44,368 nucleotides of DNA from Comamonas composti DSM 21721 (GTDB taxonomy: Bacteria > Pseudomonadota > Gammaproteobacteria > Burkholderiales > Burkholderiaceae_C), in contig NZ_AUCQ01000032.1 of the NCBI RefSeq assembly GCF_000429845.1, positions 1 to 44,368 on the forward strand. The letters are read 5' to 3'. A program made the position numbers and the translations under genes. Positions 1 to 8,049 of the stretch are shown one piece after another (position 1 is the stretch's first letter; the number at the start of each line of letters is the position of its first letter). The notes below the pieces were generated by a model. That model saw only the letters and a list, made by a program, of their open reading frames with translations, was not told the DNA's origin and searched no databases.

Positions 1-274
1 GCGCCTGGCGTGACAACGTGTTTGTCGAGCGTCTGTGGCGCTCCATCAAGTACGAGGAGATCTATCTCAAAGCCTATGACAGCGTGCGTGCTGCACGCTG
101 CGGGATTGCCCGGTATCTGGAGTTCTACAATTCACAGCGCCCCCATCAGGCCCACAACCGAGCGACCCCTGATGAGGCGTACTTTGCAGCTTTGCCGTTT
201 GCACAAATGCAGCCGGCATAACCCCGAGGATCTCGCTTAGCAACTGGGTTGAATTGTTCAAACAAGTGGGACCA
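1..274 (+). mobile_element. IS3-family insertion sequence, 3' part only
   Basis: This is the downstream end of an IS3-family element whose 5' part lies outside the window. It holds the end of the transposase gene and a right terminal repeat finishing in CCA at about 274. The reverse complement of 230-274 (TGGTCCCACTTGTTTGAACA, then GTTGCTAAGCGAGAT) matches the start of the element at 44076 (TGGCCCCGGTTTTTTGAACA, then GTTGGCTAAGCGAGAT). The two partial copies are therefore probably the same IS in the same orientation. The exact boundary is uncertain by about 5 bp, because both copies are bordered by AGAAG on the outside. The insertion cuts the 3' end of tniQ. Confidence 0.85.
3..221 (+). CDS. 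IS3-family transposase OrfB, C-terminal fragment
   Basis: The frame is open from the window edge and encodes the last 72 residues of an IS3-type DDE transposase (rve integrase core). The segment AWRDNVFVERLWRSIKYEE is the block that carries the final catalytic glutamate of the DDE triad. YNSQRPHQ-like and TPDEAYF-like segments follow, as is usual at the C terminus of OrfB. The stop codon at 219-221 lies just before the terminal repeat. The start and the first two catalytic aspartates are outside the window. Confidence 0.9.
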   Translation, partial: AWRDNVFVERLWRSIKYEEIYLKAYDSVRAARCGIARYLEFYNSQRPHQAHNRATPDEAYFAALPFAQMQPA

Positions 275-2128
275 CTTCTTGGTGGTGGAAAAAGAGGGCC
301 TAGATGCGGCTTCCAAAGAGGCCGCGAAGGGTTGCTTCTGGAGGTCAGCGCGGCGATAAAAATATTGCCGACTCCCGTCAATGCGCGGGCCTGTTGCGGG
401 CACCGCATCTAACTTGTTAGCCAAGTGCAAGGACGCGGTATTGGCTGCTTTTGCTAAGACTGCCAAGGCCACGTATTCCTGCTGAAATGCCACGAGGCTG
501 TCGTTAGGAATGCGTTTGAGCATTGCCCGAGCCCCAGGGACAAGATCTGCAGCCAGCAGGTTCTTACTGATCAATTCGTAAACCACTTGCTCTTTGATAC
601 CAAGCTCTGCAGCGGCCTGGCTGGGGGTGACCCATGGAATCGTGGTGCGCCGTTGTTTCTCCAGCCACTGCCTAGTGCTGCTGCGGCTTAAAACAAGCGC
701 AGGGATGACAGTGCCTGTTGGCATTTCTATGGGCAATGAAGGGTGGCCCAGCGTGCTGAAAAGCGCTCGCAGCTCCTGGGGTGTCAATTGCCAAAACTGC
801 AGCACATCCCGCAAGGTCACGGGGTCGTGAATTGCATGCCGAGTGCTGAGTGCTTTCAGGCGCGTATGAAAGCTTTGCAGTTCCGTTTTGCGGAAATACC
901 AGTGAGATGCTTGACCCCATTCAGGGCGAGAGTCAGCGGACAGAATGCCGAGTGCGACAAACTGTCTCAGGCGAGAGCGTTTTAAGCCAAGCAACTTGGC
1001 TGTGTTCTTGAGGTCAAGGTATGCGGCTCTGTCAGGTATCAGCGACTCCACCTGGGCGGCATCCATCGTGATGACCTCGCGCGTGGTGCCATTGATCGAC
1101 TGGATTCGATGCCCAGGGATGAAATCGCTGTGCACCAGGCGTTTGAGCATTTTGCGGGGCACGCCGATTTGGCGCGACACCTTGGCCAGCCCCTGCCTTG
1201 TATAGCCTTCGACGGTTTCCTGACGGAATAGTCGATTGCGACCGCATAGCTCACCCCGCCAGTGCTCCAACAAAAAGGTCTCAAAGCCTTCGCGCAGGAA
1301 CTGAAAAACCGGAGCTTTAAGCTGCCCATAGATCACGCCGTAGAGGGGCTGAAATACTCTTCGGATGGCACCGTCATTCGGCGCTGCGTCCACAAAGCTT
1401 TGTAGGCACTGCCAATAGCCATCGGGCCATGCGCGAAGCAAAGCCAGCGTGCCTTGAACGATGCTCTGTGCGACGCCCAGATCCTCCAAGGCAGGAAGTT
1501 GGCCAGGCCTTTCGAGAGACGGTCCCTGTATGAAGCGTCCGGTATAGATCAGCAACTTGACCCATTCGGAAACGGTCAATTGCAGCTTCAGTTCTCCCCA
1601 ATGCCAATCTGTACTTTCTTGGCAGGCCTGCGTAATCGCACGCATCAAGGACAGCTCTGCGCTGCCGATACTTTTCGTGGAGGCGCTGTAGCGCAGGCCA
1701 CAGTGACATGAACCCGCGAGTGCCGTGTTCCAGGAGATAGGGGCTGCGCAGCTTGAACAGGCGTCGATCAACTCGCATTCATGCATATGACAGGCGGTCA
1801 TCACCTTGAGCCGCCAGTGCGGACGAATCCATGCCCCTTCTTGCATGCAATGAGGGCAGACACGTGTTCGGTAGTGCGTGAAGGCTGCGGTGTGCAGATC
1901 CCAGTCCTTGACTGGAATTTCCAAATTCGGCACCAAGGGGGCTCCAAACTCCACCAGAGGCTGCCCGTTGATCAACTGAGAAAGCGCCGTAGCGTGCTCG
2001 ATGCCCGATTGCTTCAAAAGACGTATGACTTGGAAGTCTTCATAGTGGTTGGCATGGGCAAGGCGCTCGATATAGCTTCCCAGGGGTTCGCCAGGAACCG
2101 GTGCAGGACGGATAGGCAAGACTTTCAA
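146..2128 (-). CDS. tniQ: TniQ/TnsD-family target-selection protein, 3' end replaced by IS
   Basis: The 660-residue reading frame belongs to the TniQ/TnsD family, whose members choose the target site of Tn7-like transposons. The N terminus has the TniQ opening (PGEPLGSYIERLAHAN, about residues 13-28) and then cysteine/histidine pairs typical of a zinc-binding domain: CPHC at 91-94, CHMHEC at 113-118 and CSSC at 124-127. Only about the first 616 residues are native. The frame crosses the IS boundary near 274-279, and its last roughly 44 residues are read from the insertion sequence in antisense to the transposase. The start overlaps the tnsC stop in an ATGA (2125-2128), which suggests coupled translation. 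The N-terminal and zinc regions are intact, so some function may remain, but native C-terminal sequence is missing. The length fits TnsD-like proteins better than the short TniQ of CAST systems. The target site cannot be read from the sequence. Confidence 0.85.
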   Translation of the reverse strand: MKVLPIRPAPVPGEPLGSYIERLAHANHYEDFQVIRLLKQSGIEHATALSQLINGQPLVEFGAPLVPNLEIPVKDWDLHTAAFTHYRTRVCPHCMQEGAWIRPHWRLKVMTACHMHECELIDACSSCAAPISWNTALAGSCHCGLRYSASTKSIGSAELSLMRAITQACQESTDWHWGELKLQLTVSEWVKLLIYTGRFIQGPSLERPGQLPALEDLGVAQSIVQGTLALLRAWPDGYWQCLQSFVDAAPNDGAIRRVFQPLYGVIYGQLKAPVFQFLREGFETFLLEHWRGELCGRNRLFRQETVEGYTRQGLAKVSRQIGVPRKMLKRLVHSDFIPGHRIQSINGTTREVITMDAAQVESLIPDRAAYLDLKNTAKLLGLKRSRLRQFVALGILSADSRPEWGQASHWYFRKTELQSFHTRLKALSTRHAIHDPVTLRDVLQFWQLTPQELRALFSTLGHPSLPIEMPTGTVIPALVLSRSSTRQWLEKQRRTTIPWVTPSQAAAELGIKEQVVYELISKNLLAADLVPGARAMLKRIPNDSLVAFQQEYVALAVLAKAANTASLHLANKLDAVPATGPRIDGSRQYFYRRADLQKQPFAASLEAASRPSFSTTKKWSHLFEQFNPVAKRDPRGYAGCICANGKAAKYASSGVARLWA

Positions 2129-3090
2129 CGCTTCCTCCTGGAAGGTTGTGCTGCACCGACGTCACCGAGCTGAAAAGGCTCTCCATTGCGGTCCAATGCT
2201 CGCCACTGAAAGCTCGGATCAAACGGGTTCAAGGGTCCGATGCCTGCAGGCCAGATGGATGCCGTGAATGCCGAAGCCAATTCGTTGGTCGTTATGCAGT
2301 CATTGCCGTTTTCCACAGCGCAGCTGTAGGCATGTACCAGGATCTGTTTCACATAGGCAATGCGCCCTTGCGTGGCAAAGTGCAGCCGCAGTCCCAGCTC
2401 TTTCCAGCTGTGGGGCTTAGGGTTCAGCGGAAGAGGCAGTGCTTCTGCCAATGACGTGAATAAACCAATGCTGCTGTTCTCGTTGGGCTCCTGCTCACCC
2501 GCTTCGATAGAGAGTGAAAGACGGTGCGAAAACCTGCGCCGCAGTTGCTCATTGACTTGCAGCAAGCCCTGCGTGCGAGGTAGTCCAAGCAAGGTCACAG
2601 GTAACGACAGCGCATCGATGAATGACTTCAACCAGTCGCCCACGAAATACTGGCTTTGCGTCTTCCCCCGGTCCTGGATGTGCTGAGCCTCGTCGAAGAC
2701 CAGCATTTCCACGGAGCAGCCTTTGGCCAGCTTGACGGCTCGGGCCGTCTTGACAGAAATCGTGCCGCGCTCGGGCTGCAGATCTCCCAATTGCGTCAAG
2801 ATGGCTTCCACGGTTCCGGCAATCGTTGCCGCTGCTGGGACGCTCACATTCAGCACAGGAATCACATCGCGATCCAGCAGCCGCTGCCTGGGATTGCCCT
2901 CGGTAAACATCCTGGCCAGCGTTGTCTTGCCGGTGCCACTTTCACCGAGCACCAAAAGGTTCTGAGCAATACCCGTCTGCCGGAACAAGCGCAGGTTCGC
3001 ATCCATGCGCTCAAAAGATGTCTGAAATGCCGGAAACATTAGATAGGCGCTTTGCAGCTGCTTAATGGAGTCGTAGAACACTTCACTCAT
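2125..3090 (-). CDS. tnsC: TnsC/TniB-like AAA+ transposition regulator
   Basis: This 321-residue AAA+ ATPase is the TnsC/TniB-type regulator that links the target-selection protein to the transposase. A Walker A motif GESGTGKT is at residues 49-56 and a Walker B motif MLVFDEAQHI at about 129-138. It is much shorter than Tn7 TnsC (about 555 residues) and closer to TniB and to the compact TnsC proteins of Tn7-like and CAST elements. It overlaps tnsB upstream and tniQ downstream by 4 nt each (ATGA), so the operon is tightly coupled. No frameshift or missing ATPase residue is seen. Confidence 0.9.
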   Translation of the reverse strand: MSEVFYDSIKQLQSAYLMFPAFQTSFERMDANLRLFRQTGIAQNLLVLGESGTGKTTLARMFTEGNPRQRLLDRDVIPVLNVSVPAAATIAGTVEAILTQLGDLQPERGTISVKTARAVKLAKGCSVEMLVFDEAQHIQDRGKTQSQYFVGDWLKSFIDALSLPVTLLGLPRTQGLLQVNEQLRRRFSHRLSLSIEAGEQEPNENSSIGLFTSLAEALPLPLNPKPHSWKELGLRLHFATQGRIAYVKQILVHAYSCAVENGNDCITTNELASAFTASIWPAGIGPLNPFDPSFQWRALDRNGEPFQLGDVGAAQPSRRKR

Positions 3091-5147
3091 AAGCGCTCCT
3101 TGTTCCCTTTGAGGTCATGGACGGAGCGCAGCAGTGCGTACCTGGGTGGAATAAAGTCTTGGTTGGAATCTGCGAACGTGGGGGTCGCGGTTGATGGGGC
3201 TGGTGCTGCGGACGCGTTGGTCACTGTCGCGCGGGATGGCATGACCTGTGCCTGAGGCCGTGGGCTGGAAGCCGAAGGCTGCTTGGGTTGGCGACTGCTG
3301 ATTCCCTGCAGTTTTGCCGCTCGTTTACGGTCACTGAGTTTGCGGCTGGACACCTGCTCACGCATCATGTCGATGATGGCCAAGCGTGCTTCTTGCCGGG
3401 CTTTGAAATTTGTTTGGGAAGCACCTCGTTCAGCGATTATTTTGCGGATGAGCTGGTTCTGAAACTGGGTCAACCCATTGGCGTAATCCCAGTCCAGCGC
3501 CCTGACCGCGACCGGGTTTGCGTCGCCAGGACCCCACACATGGATCTCGCCCAAATCATCCGGGTCGAAGACGATGCGCACCTCGGTACCCGGACCATGT
3601 GCTCGTAGCAAAGGAAGCAGTTCAGGGCCGCTGTAGCGAATGCCTTCAAGGAGGATTCCTTCTCGTTGCAATTTGCGTTGGCTAACTTGTCCGATGCGCT
3701 GAGCGAGAGTGTGGCGATCTCGGGGGAGCGTGGGTTCGTAGCTCTTGAGGCCTTCATGCCAGCGTGCCCAGGGCGTTTCTTTGGTGGTGCGATGCACAGT
3801 CTGCGCGTAGTCGTCGAGCAGCCATTTCTCAAACATCTGGGTGAACTCGCCCAAAGTAAGCACGGCATGTTTGAGCGGGTCATAGTCACCCCGGTGGTGC
3901 CATCTGGAAAAGCTTGTTCCAGGTAAAGTGTGAAGAAAGCGACGTGAAATGCTGCCAAGAAAGCGCTCCACCGATCCTTTAAACCATGGCTGGTACTTGG
4001 GGCAAAACAGCACGGACATGCCGAGATCCATCGCGACGCTTTGAAGTGCATCGGAATGAAATTCCAGGCCGTTGTCCACGACGAGCACTTGGGGCAGTCC
4101 GTGGCATACCCATGCATGCAGGGGTCTGAGTGACCGTATAGAGTCGCTGCCAGGCTGTATCGCCATCTTGGGCAAGATGGCATGCCTGAGCGCACCCATT
4201 ACAGCTGCAATGGAGGGAGCTTGATAGCTCAGGTAATAGCCCAGGAGCATCTTGCTGTGAACGTCTATGCACACCGTCAGCGTAGGCCGTCCCAGGGGAA
4301 GCTGGGTGCGCTCATCAATCAAGAATAGATCCAAGACTGTGTGATCGCATTCCACGCGTTCCAGAATTCGGCTGGTCGTCACTTTGCCCGTCAATATGCG
4401 GAACTTGCGATCAGCCTCTGCGTTGCCGTTACGCAAGCTGAAGACCTCATAGGCCTCCAAACGGTGCATCAGTCGGTACAGCGTCCGTAGGGACGGCATG
4501 ATCAAAAGGCCAGGGCCGTTGTGGCGTGACAAATTCTCTTGATCCACCTTGCCCTGCAAGATCGTTTGAATGACGGTTACGGTGGTTCGTCGTGACAGTT
4601 GGTGGGCTTCGGTAATCGCTTCTTCCGCAAGCGCTAATAGACGTGCAGACTGCTGTGGTACGTGAACGCCACGCAGGTCATCTCTAGAGATGAGTGCGCG
4701 GAAATCGCCTGTGCGTTGGTAGCGCCGAATCCAGCGCCAAAGCGTAGGTACGGAGGGTGGCTTGGGATCTCCCCGTTTGGCGGCCACCTCCTGTATCAAG
4801 GGGGTCAAAAACTTTCGTGTGAATATGGGGCTGCCGTAGGCCAGGATTCCTTGTACATAGGCTTTACGTCTTTCGAAATCCAACAGTGCCTTGGGCTTGA
4901 GATCGCTGAGTGGGCGTTTGTAGAGCGTGTTCTCTGCAGCGGATGCTGACCCTCCGGAAACCGGGCTCATGGCAGACAAGCTACCGCTGGCGTAAGCCTG
5001 CAACAGCTCGGTACGGTTCGATAAAACGAGCTGCCCAGAATCAAGGCGCTCCAGCAAGATGTCGCCATTCGGCTGTAGGCGCTCGATACGGTGCTCCGCA
5101 CCTTGCCACTCAAAAACCGTGTGCTTGCGAAAGGCAAAACCATGCAT
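3087..5147 (-). CDS. tnsB: TnsB/TniA-like DDE transposase
   Basis: This 686-residue transposase binds the transposon ends and joins their 3' ends to target DNA. The central retroviral-integrase fold carries an intact DDE triad: D268 in VECDHT, D358 in VVDNG and E394 in GSVERF, with 35 residues between the second D and the E. HTH-like segments lie at about 85-165 (for example PSVPTLWRWIRRYQRTGDFR). The C-terminal region after residue 590 is basic and proline-rich and is the expected site for TnsC contact. The start overlaps the end of tnsA by 38 bp and the stop overlaps tnsC by 4 bp. Full-length family proteins are about this size, so the gene looks intact. Confidence 0.92.
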   Translation of the reverse strand: MHGFAFRKHTVFEWQGAEHRIERLQPNGDILLERLDSGQLVLSNRTELLQAYASGSLSAMSPVSGGSASAAENTLYKRPLSDLKPKALLDFERRKAYVQGILAYGSPIFTRKFLTPLIQEVAAKRGDPKPPSVPTLWRWIRRYQRTGDFRALISRDDLRGVHVPQQSARLLALAEEAITEAHQLSRRTTVTVIQTILQGKVDQENLSRHNGPGLLIMPSLRTLYRLMHRLEAYEVFSLRNGNAEADRKFRILTGKVTTSRILERVECDHTVLDLFLIDERTQLPLGRPTLTVCIDVHSKMLLGYYLSYQAPSIAAVMGALRHAILPKMAIQPGSDSIRSLRPLHAWVCHGLPQVLVVDNGLEFHSDALQSVAMDLGMSVLFCPKYQPWFKGSVERFLGSISRRFLHTLPGTSFSRWHHRGDYDPLKHAVLTLGEFTQMFEKWLLDDYAQTVHRTTKETPWARWHEGLKSYEPTLPRDRHTLAQRIGQVSQRKLQREGILLEGIRYSGPELLPLLRAHGPGTEVRIVFDPDDLGEIHVWGPGDANPVAVRALDWDYANGLTQFQNQLIRKIIAERGASQTNFKARQEARLAIIDMMREQVSSRKLSDRKRAAKLQGISSRQPKQPSASSPRPQAQVMPSRATVTNASAAPAPSTATPTFADSNQDFIPPRYALLRSVHDLKGNKERL

Positions 5148-5844
5148 GGTTTTCCTCCTTCATCAGATGCAGTTCGGTAGCTGGGCTGATTGGCACATCC
5201 AAATCGCACCACAGGTAGCCCATGAGCAGCAGGTTGGCGGGGCGCAAATGCAGCGTTGCCAGAGCCTGCTGTGCTTGCTGATACGGCATAGGGAAGTGCT
5301 TGCCCCATTGGCTCAGTGCCACTGCCACGGCAGCAGTGGTCGGCATCAAGTGATCGGCGTGTTGCAGGATCTGTTGCAGATTGGAAAGGCGAGGCTCCTG
5401 CCTGATCACAGTGTTGTCGAGCACCAAGAAGGCCCGTGCTGTGCGCGCCATATGTGCGGCAATGCAGGCGAGCTTATGTCCGACCTCTGCAGCTTGGAGG
5501 CTGCGCACAGGCTTGACTTCGACCAGCACGGCTTCGCCGGTATCAAGCACCACCTCAAAATCCGGGGTGTAGCGCCGTAAACGCGGGCCATCTGGGTACT
5601 GCAGCGTCAACGGCTGCTCGCGGTACTGAGCGACTCGATGATGGGCTTCAAACAGCGCGATGGCGTCACGCTCCAGCAGCCCTTCATGGTGTACCAGGCG
5701 GCCATTTTTCCTGCTGGGCACAAAGCCACGCAGGATGCCGCCCGTTGGGCGCACGATCTCGCGGGCACGATGATGCGGAAAAGATGAGGATTGGCTTCCG
5801 TGCCAGTTTCCTCTCCAAAAGTTTTCAGGCATAGGCTCTCCCAT
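5110..5844 (-). CDS. tnsA: TnsA-like PD-(D/E)xK endonuclease
   Basis: This 244-residue TnsA-family endonuclease would cut the 5' strands at the element ends, giving cut-and-paste transposition with TnsB. The catalytic residues are visible: E58 (GLLERD), D95 (YTPDFE) and E109-x-K111 (LVEVKP). This is the order seen in Tn7 TnsA, where the third position is QxK. The C-terminal half (about 150-230) fits the DNA- and TnsC-binding domain. Two starts are possible: ATG 5844 (AAGG upstream) or ATG 5832 (GGGAGAG four bases upstream); the longer is given. It is the first gene of the operon. In Tn7-like elements tnsA lies next to one transposon end, so an end is expected just to its right, although none could be identified. 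Confidence 0.9.
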   Translation of the reverse strand: MGEPMPENFWRGNWHGSQSSSFPHHRAREIVRPTGGILRGFVPSRKNGRLVHHEGLLERDAIALFEAHHRVAQYREQPLTLQYPDGPRLRRYTPDFEVVLDTGEAVLVEVKPVRSLQAAEVGHKLACIAAHMARTARAFLVLDNTVIRQEPRLSNLQQILQHADHLMPTTAAVAVALSQWGKHFPMPYQQAQQALATLHLRPANLLLMGYLWCDLDVPISPATELHLMKEENHAWFCLSQAHGF

Positions 5845-5977
5845 CCGCCTTGCCGTGGAGCAAAGCGGACAACGGTTTCATGCCCGAATGCAGACAAAGC
5901 TATGCCCTCACGCGGTCATAAACCAGTGAAATCAAAGAGGTAGGAGTGGGGGAAAGCCTTGACGCTGGCGAAAGCTA

Positions 5978-6021
5978 TGGAGATACTGCGGGTGCAAGTC
6001 GGGGTATCTTCTGATGCTCCA
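5978..6021 (+). other. possible structured RNA or cis element upstream of tnsA
   Basis: The noncoding gap between tnsA and the regulator gene can fold on the plus strand. AGATAC at 5981-5986 pairs perfectly with GTATCT at 6004-6009. TGGA at 5978 and TCCA at 6018-6021 can close the stem around a bulge that contains CTGATG. A nonamer AAAGCTATG occurs twice in the gap (5896-5904 and 5971-5979), each followed by GCGG 7-8 bases later. No known RNA family was recognised. These could instead be TnsB-binding repeats of the transposon end. Confidence 0.3.
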
Positions 6022-6023
6022 CC

Positions 6024-6060
6024 AGCGGGACTGTCCGAAAGGCTGTCCCGCTTTTCTTTT
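6024..6060 (+). terminator. rho-independent terminator-like hairpin
   Basis: AGCGGGAC at 6024-6031 pairs with GTCCCGCT at 6045-6052 around an inner CC-GAAA-GG tetraloop stem, followed by CTTTTCTTTT on the plus strand. The T-rich tail would end plus-strand transcripts, yet no plus-strand gene lies upstream of it. It could terminate an unrecognised small RNA from 5850-6023 or insulate the tns operon from its neighbours. Confidence 0.6.
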
Positions 6061-6066
6061 GCGGCT

Positions 6067-6501
6067 CTACATAGAGGCCTCCAATCTGGAGCGGCGTCTT
6101 AGGCGGCGCACAGGTTCAGCCTCGATGGAGGTAACACCTGTAGTGCCTTCACCAGGTAGCTCAAGAACATCGCGAATCATGCGAATTTGCCGAGAGGACA
6201 GCGTTCGAAAGTTGTCGCGAAGAGCTTTCAGAAGCCAATAAGCCTCTTCGTGTGTGTCTAGATCAACGATGAGCTTGCGTTGCGATGCATCGGCAGCTAA
6301 CAGCAACTCTTGTTGCTCCTGCTGTGTAAGTGGCAGTGCTTCCGCGAGCCGGTTGACGAATTCTTCAGCGGGCGGCCCTTTGAGGCTGCTTTCCATTGCT
6401 GAAATGTATGTCTGGTCGTATCCGATCAGCGCAGCCAAATCCACCTGCCGTATGCCGTACTTCATACGCAGAGAGTGGAGGAGATTGGCGAAGGGGCTCA
6501 C
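6067..6501 (-). CDS. XRE-family helix-turn-helix transcriptional regulator
   Basis: This is a 144-residue DNA-binding regulator when read from the GTG at 6501 (VSPFANLLHSLRMKYGIRQ). An XRE/Cro-type helix-turn-helix spans about residues 5-60, with the recognition region IGYDQTYISAMES and then LTQQEQQELLLAADAS. The C-terminal part (about 65-144) is a helical domain of unknown role ending in an arginine-rich tail. A longer reading from 6588 exists, but its extra residues are encoded by the palindrome and an AT-rich leader, so the shorter start is preferred; no strong ribosome-binding site marks either. The gene lies between the tns operon and the ABC-3C operon and faces away from the latter. It could control itself, the tns genes or the defence operon. 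Confidence 0.75.
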   Translation of the reverse strand: MSPFANLLHSLRMKYGIRQVDLAALIGYDQTYISAMESSLKGPPAEEFVNRLAEALPLTQQEQQELLLAADASQRKLIVDLDTHEEAYWLLKALRDNFRTLSSRQIRMIRDVLELPGEGTTGVTSIEAEPVRRLRRRSRLEASM

Positions 6502-6560
6502 GTGACTTAATAGGCGGTGTATATGTTCAAAGAGTAATTGAAGAAACCAAAAAAGTCTAT

Positions 6561-6598
6561 AAAAATCAATATGATATAAATACATCATATTGATTTTT
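6561..6598. promoter_or_regulatory. perfect 15-bp inverted repeat, likely operator
   Basis: AAAAATCAATATGAT (6561-6575) and its exact reverse complement ATCATATTGATTTTT (6584-6598) are separated by 8 bases. The site lies 60-97 bp upstream of the preferred regulator start and is far more AT-rich than its surroundings. A dyad of this size next to an XRE gene is what a dimer operator for autoregulation looks like. A hairpin in the leader RNA is the alternative. Confidence 0.6.
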
Positions 6599-6972
6599 AG
6601 TGGCCTTGCTGGAGGTTGTTATCCAGTTGATTTGGATAACTCCGGCGCCTTATCTCTACCTCGTTACGAGTCTCCAGATCAAGCCAAGAAAGACGGCTTT
6701 AGTCTGAGTACAGACGTTCACCAGCGACTGCTTGTGGCACCTAAGCACTGGACATCTATTTGTGAAGTCTCAGTGGGTTATTCGCATCACTGTCCATCTA
6801 CATCAAGAGAATACTGTTGCGACATCGACATGACCCAGTAGTTCTTCACGGGCGACTGTCGCTGCCCGCCTAAGGAAAGCACCGGAGGACGGCTTCGAGC
6901 TATGTGTTACAAATAGAATTTTTGCCTGTGAGCGATGGCTAAGAATCTCGCACCAGAGAAAAGTCCAAATAC
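6599..6972. other. noncoding gap between XRE gene and ABC-3C operon
   Basis: No convincing gene is seen in these 374 bases. A second small dyad is present: GTTATCCA at 6618-6625 and TGGATAAC at 6633-6640, perfect 8-bp arms with a 7-base spacer. The only reading frame of note on the plus strand (6590-6841) resembles nothing recognised and has no ribosome-binding site. The promoter of the downstream operon should be here, but no clear -35/-10 pair could be assigned. Confidence 0.4.
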
Positions 6973-8049
6973 ATGCCCCCAAAACAAGGCACGACCCGCA
7001 AGCCGAGGAAGACCCAGCACGTAACCGCGGGCGGCGTCGTCCAGCCGTCGTCGCAAGTTCTTCTGCTGAACCCTGATCAGTGGGAAGAATTTATTCTTGC
7101 CGCCGCGCGGCAGCGAGTTCCTTCACACGGAGCACCCTATGCGGCGATCAAGCGACTGGGCGGCGCAGGCGACGGTGGCCGCGACATCGAGGCGCGTTAT
7201 GGCCCGACGTTGGTGCGTGATGGCTGGGACCTGTACCAGGCCAAGCACTACAGGCAGGGACTGACGCAGACCGATGCCTTCCCGGAGATAGCGAAGTTCT
7301 TCAAACAGTTGGCCTTGAAGACCTACCCGCGTCCGAATTACTACTACCTTTGCTGTCCACATGCGGTCGGTAACGAGCTCCACAACACGATGGCCGCTGG
7401 CGCTGCTTCCTTTAAGGCGAAGTTTGTCGATGCATGGAACAATGGAAAATACGGGATGAAAGGCAGAGCCGCCGAGTTGACCCCTGAGGTCCAAGCTGCC
7501 ATCGACGATTTCGACTTTGATCGCTTCATCGAGTGCCCGGTACATGAACTACTGGCTTGGCACGCGCTCGACAAGGCCGCCCACTATCACCTGTTCGGCA
7601 TCGTGCCAAAACGCGGCGACGATGATCCGATGCCCGCCCAGCCTGCGGTACACGAGGGGAGGTATGTCGATGAGCTTTTGCGCGTCTACACCGAGCACAA
7701 GGCGTCGCCAGTAGCCCTGGCCGACCTGCCGGGAAGCGAGTACGCAGACCACTTCGATTCGCATCGACAGATCTTTTACTGTGCGGAAGGCCTGCAACGT
7801 TTCAGCCGAGACATCTACCCGAACGAACCTGAGTTTGATCGGCTGCTGGACATGGTTTATGCGGGCATTCGCCCCACGGTCGTGCAACTTCGGCTCAAGA
7901 CGGGAATGGAACGGGTCGACGCGGCCGTAGATCGAGCGTCGTCGCTGCAGGTCCAGGAGAGTCGTCTGTCGTCGCAGCTTCGCGGAGGGGACCTGCCCGG
8001 CACCTGCCATCACCTTGTCATTAGAGGTGATCTGAAGTGGGTCAAATGA
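6973..8049 (+). CDS. ABC-3C component 1: Mrr-like nuclease with ABC-3C C-terminal domain
   Basis: This 358-residue protein is the presumed effector of an ABC three-component (ABC-3C) system. The N-terminal third is a restriction-endonuclease-like fold of the Mrr type. E38/E39 (QWEEF) come first, then D71 in GGAGDGGRDIEARY, and Q89-x-K91 in LYQAKHY, which together form a PD-(D/E)xK-like active site of the D...QxK kind. Residues from about 200 to 350 show no enzyme motif and fit the C-terminal domain by which ABC-3C effectors bind the other subunits. The stop overlaps the next gene (ATGA at 8046-8049). Defence against phage or plasmids is inferred from what is known of the family; the sequence itself shows a nuclease-type site coupled to an ATPase. 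Confidence 0.75.
   Translation: MPPKQGTTRKPRKTQHVTAGGVVQPSSQVLLLNPDQWEEFILAAARQRVPSHGAPYAAIKRLGGAGDGGRDIEARYGPTLVRDGWDLYQAKHYRQGLTQTDAFPEIAKFFKQLALKTYPRPNYYYLCCPHAVGNELHNTMAAGAASFKAKFVDAWNNGKYGMKGRAAELTPEVQAAIDDFDFDRFIECPVHELLAWHALDKAAHYHLFGIVPKRGDDDPMPAQPAVHEGRYVDELLRVYTEHKASPVALADLPGSEYADHFDSHRQIFYCAEGLQRFSRDIYPNEPEFDRLLDMVYAGIRPTVVQLRLKTGMERVDAAVDRASSLQVQESRLSSQLRGGDLPGTCHHLVIRGDLKWVK

Noticed and set aside
6011..6043. Hammerhead-ribozyme-like pieces (CTGATG followed later by GAAA).
   Set aside because: The core needs CTGANGA, but the base after CTGATG is C, and the stems expected around the core do not form. GAAA is better explained as the tetraloop of the terminator-like hairpin.
146..6060. 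CRISPR-associated transposon (CAST).
   Set aside because: No Cas12k or Cascade gene, and no CRISPR array with regular repeats and spacers, is present in the window. TniQ is large and TnsD-like, and TnsA is present with TnsB as a separate gene.
6590..6841. An 83-codon plus-strand frame beside the XRE palindrome.
   Set aside because: It starts inside the palindrome, has no ribosome-binding site, and its translation resembles no family.
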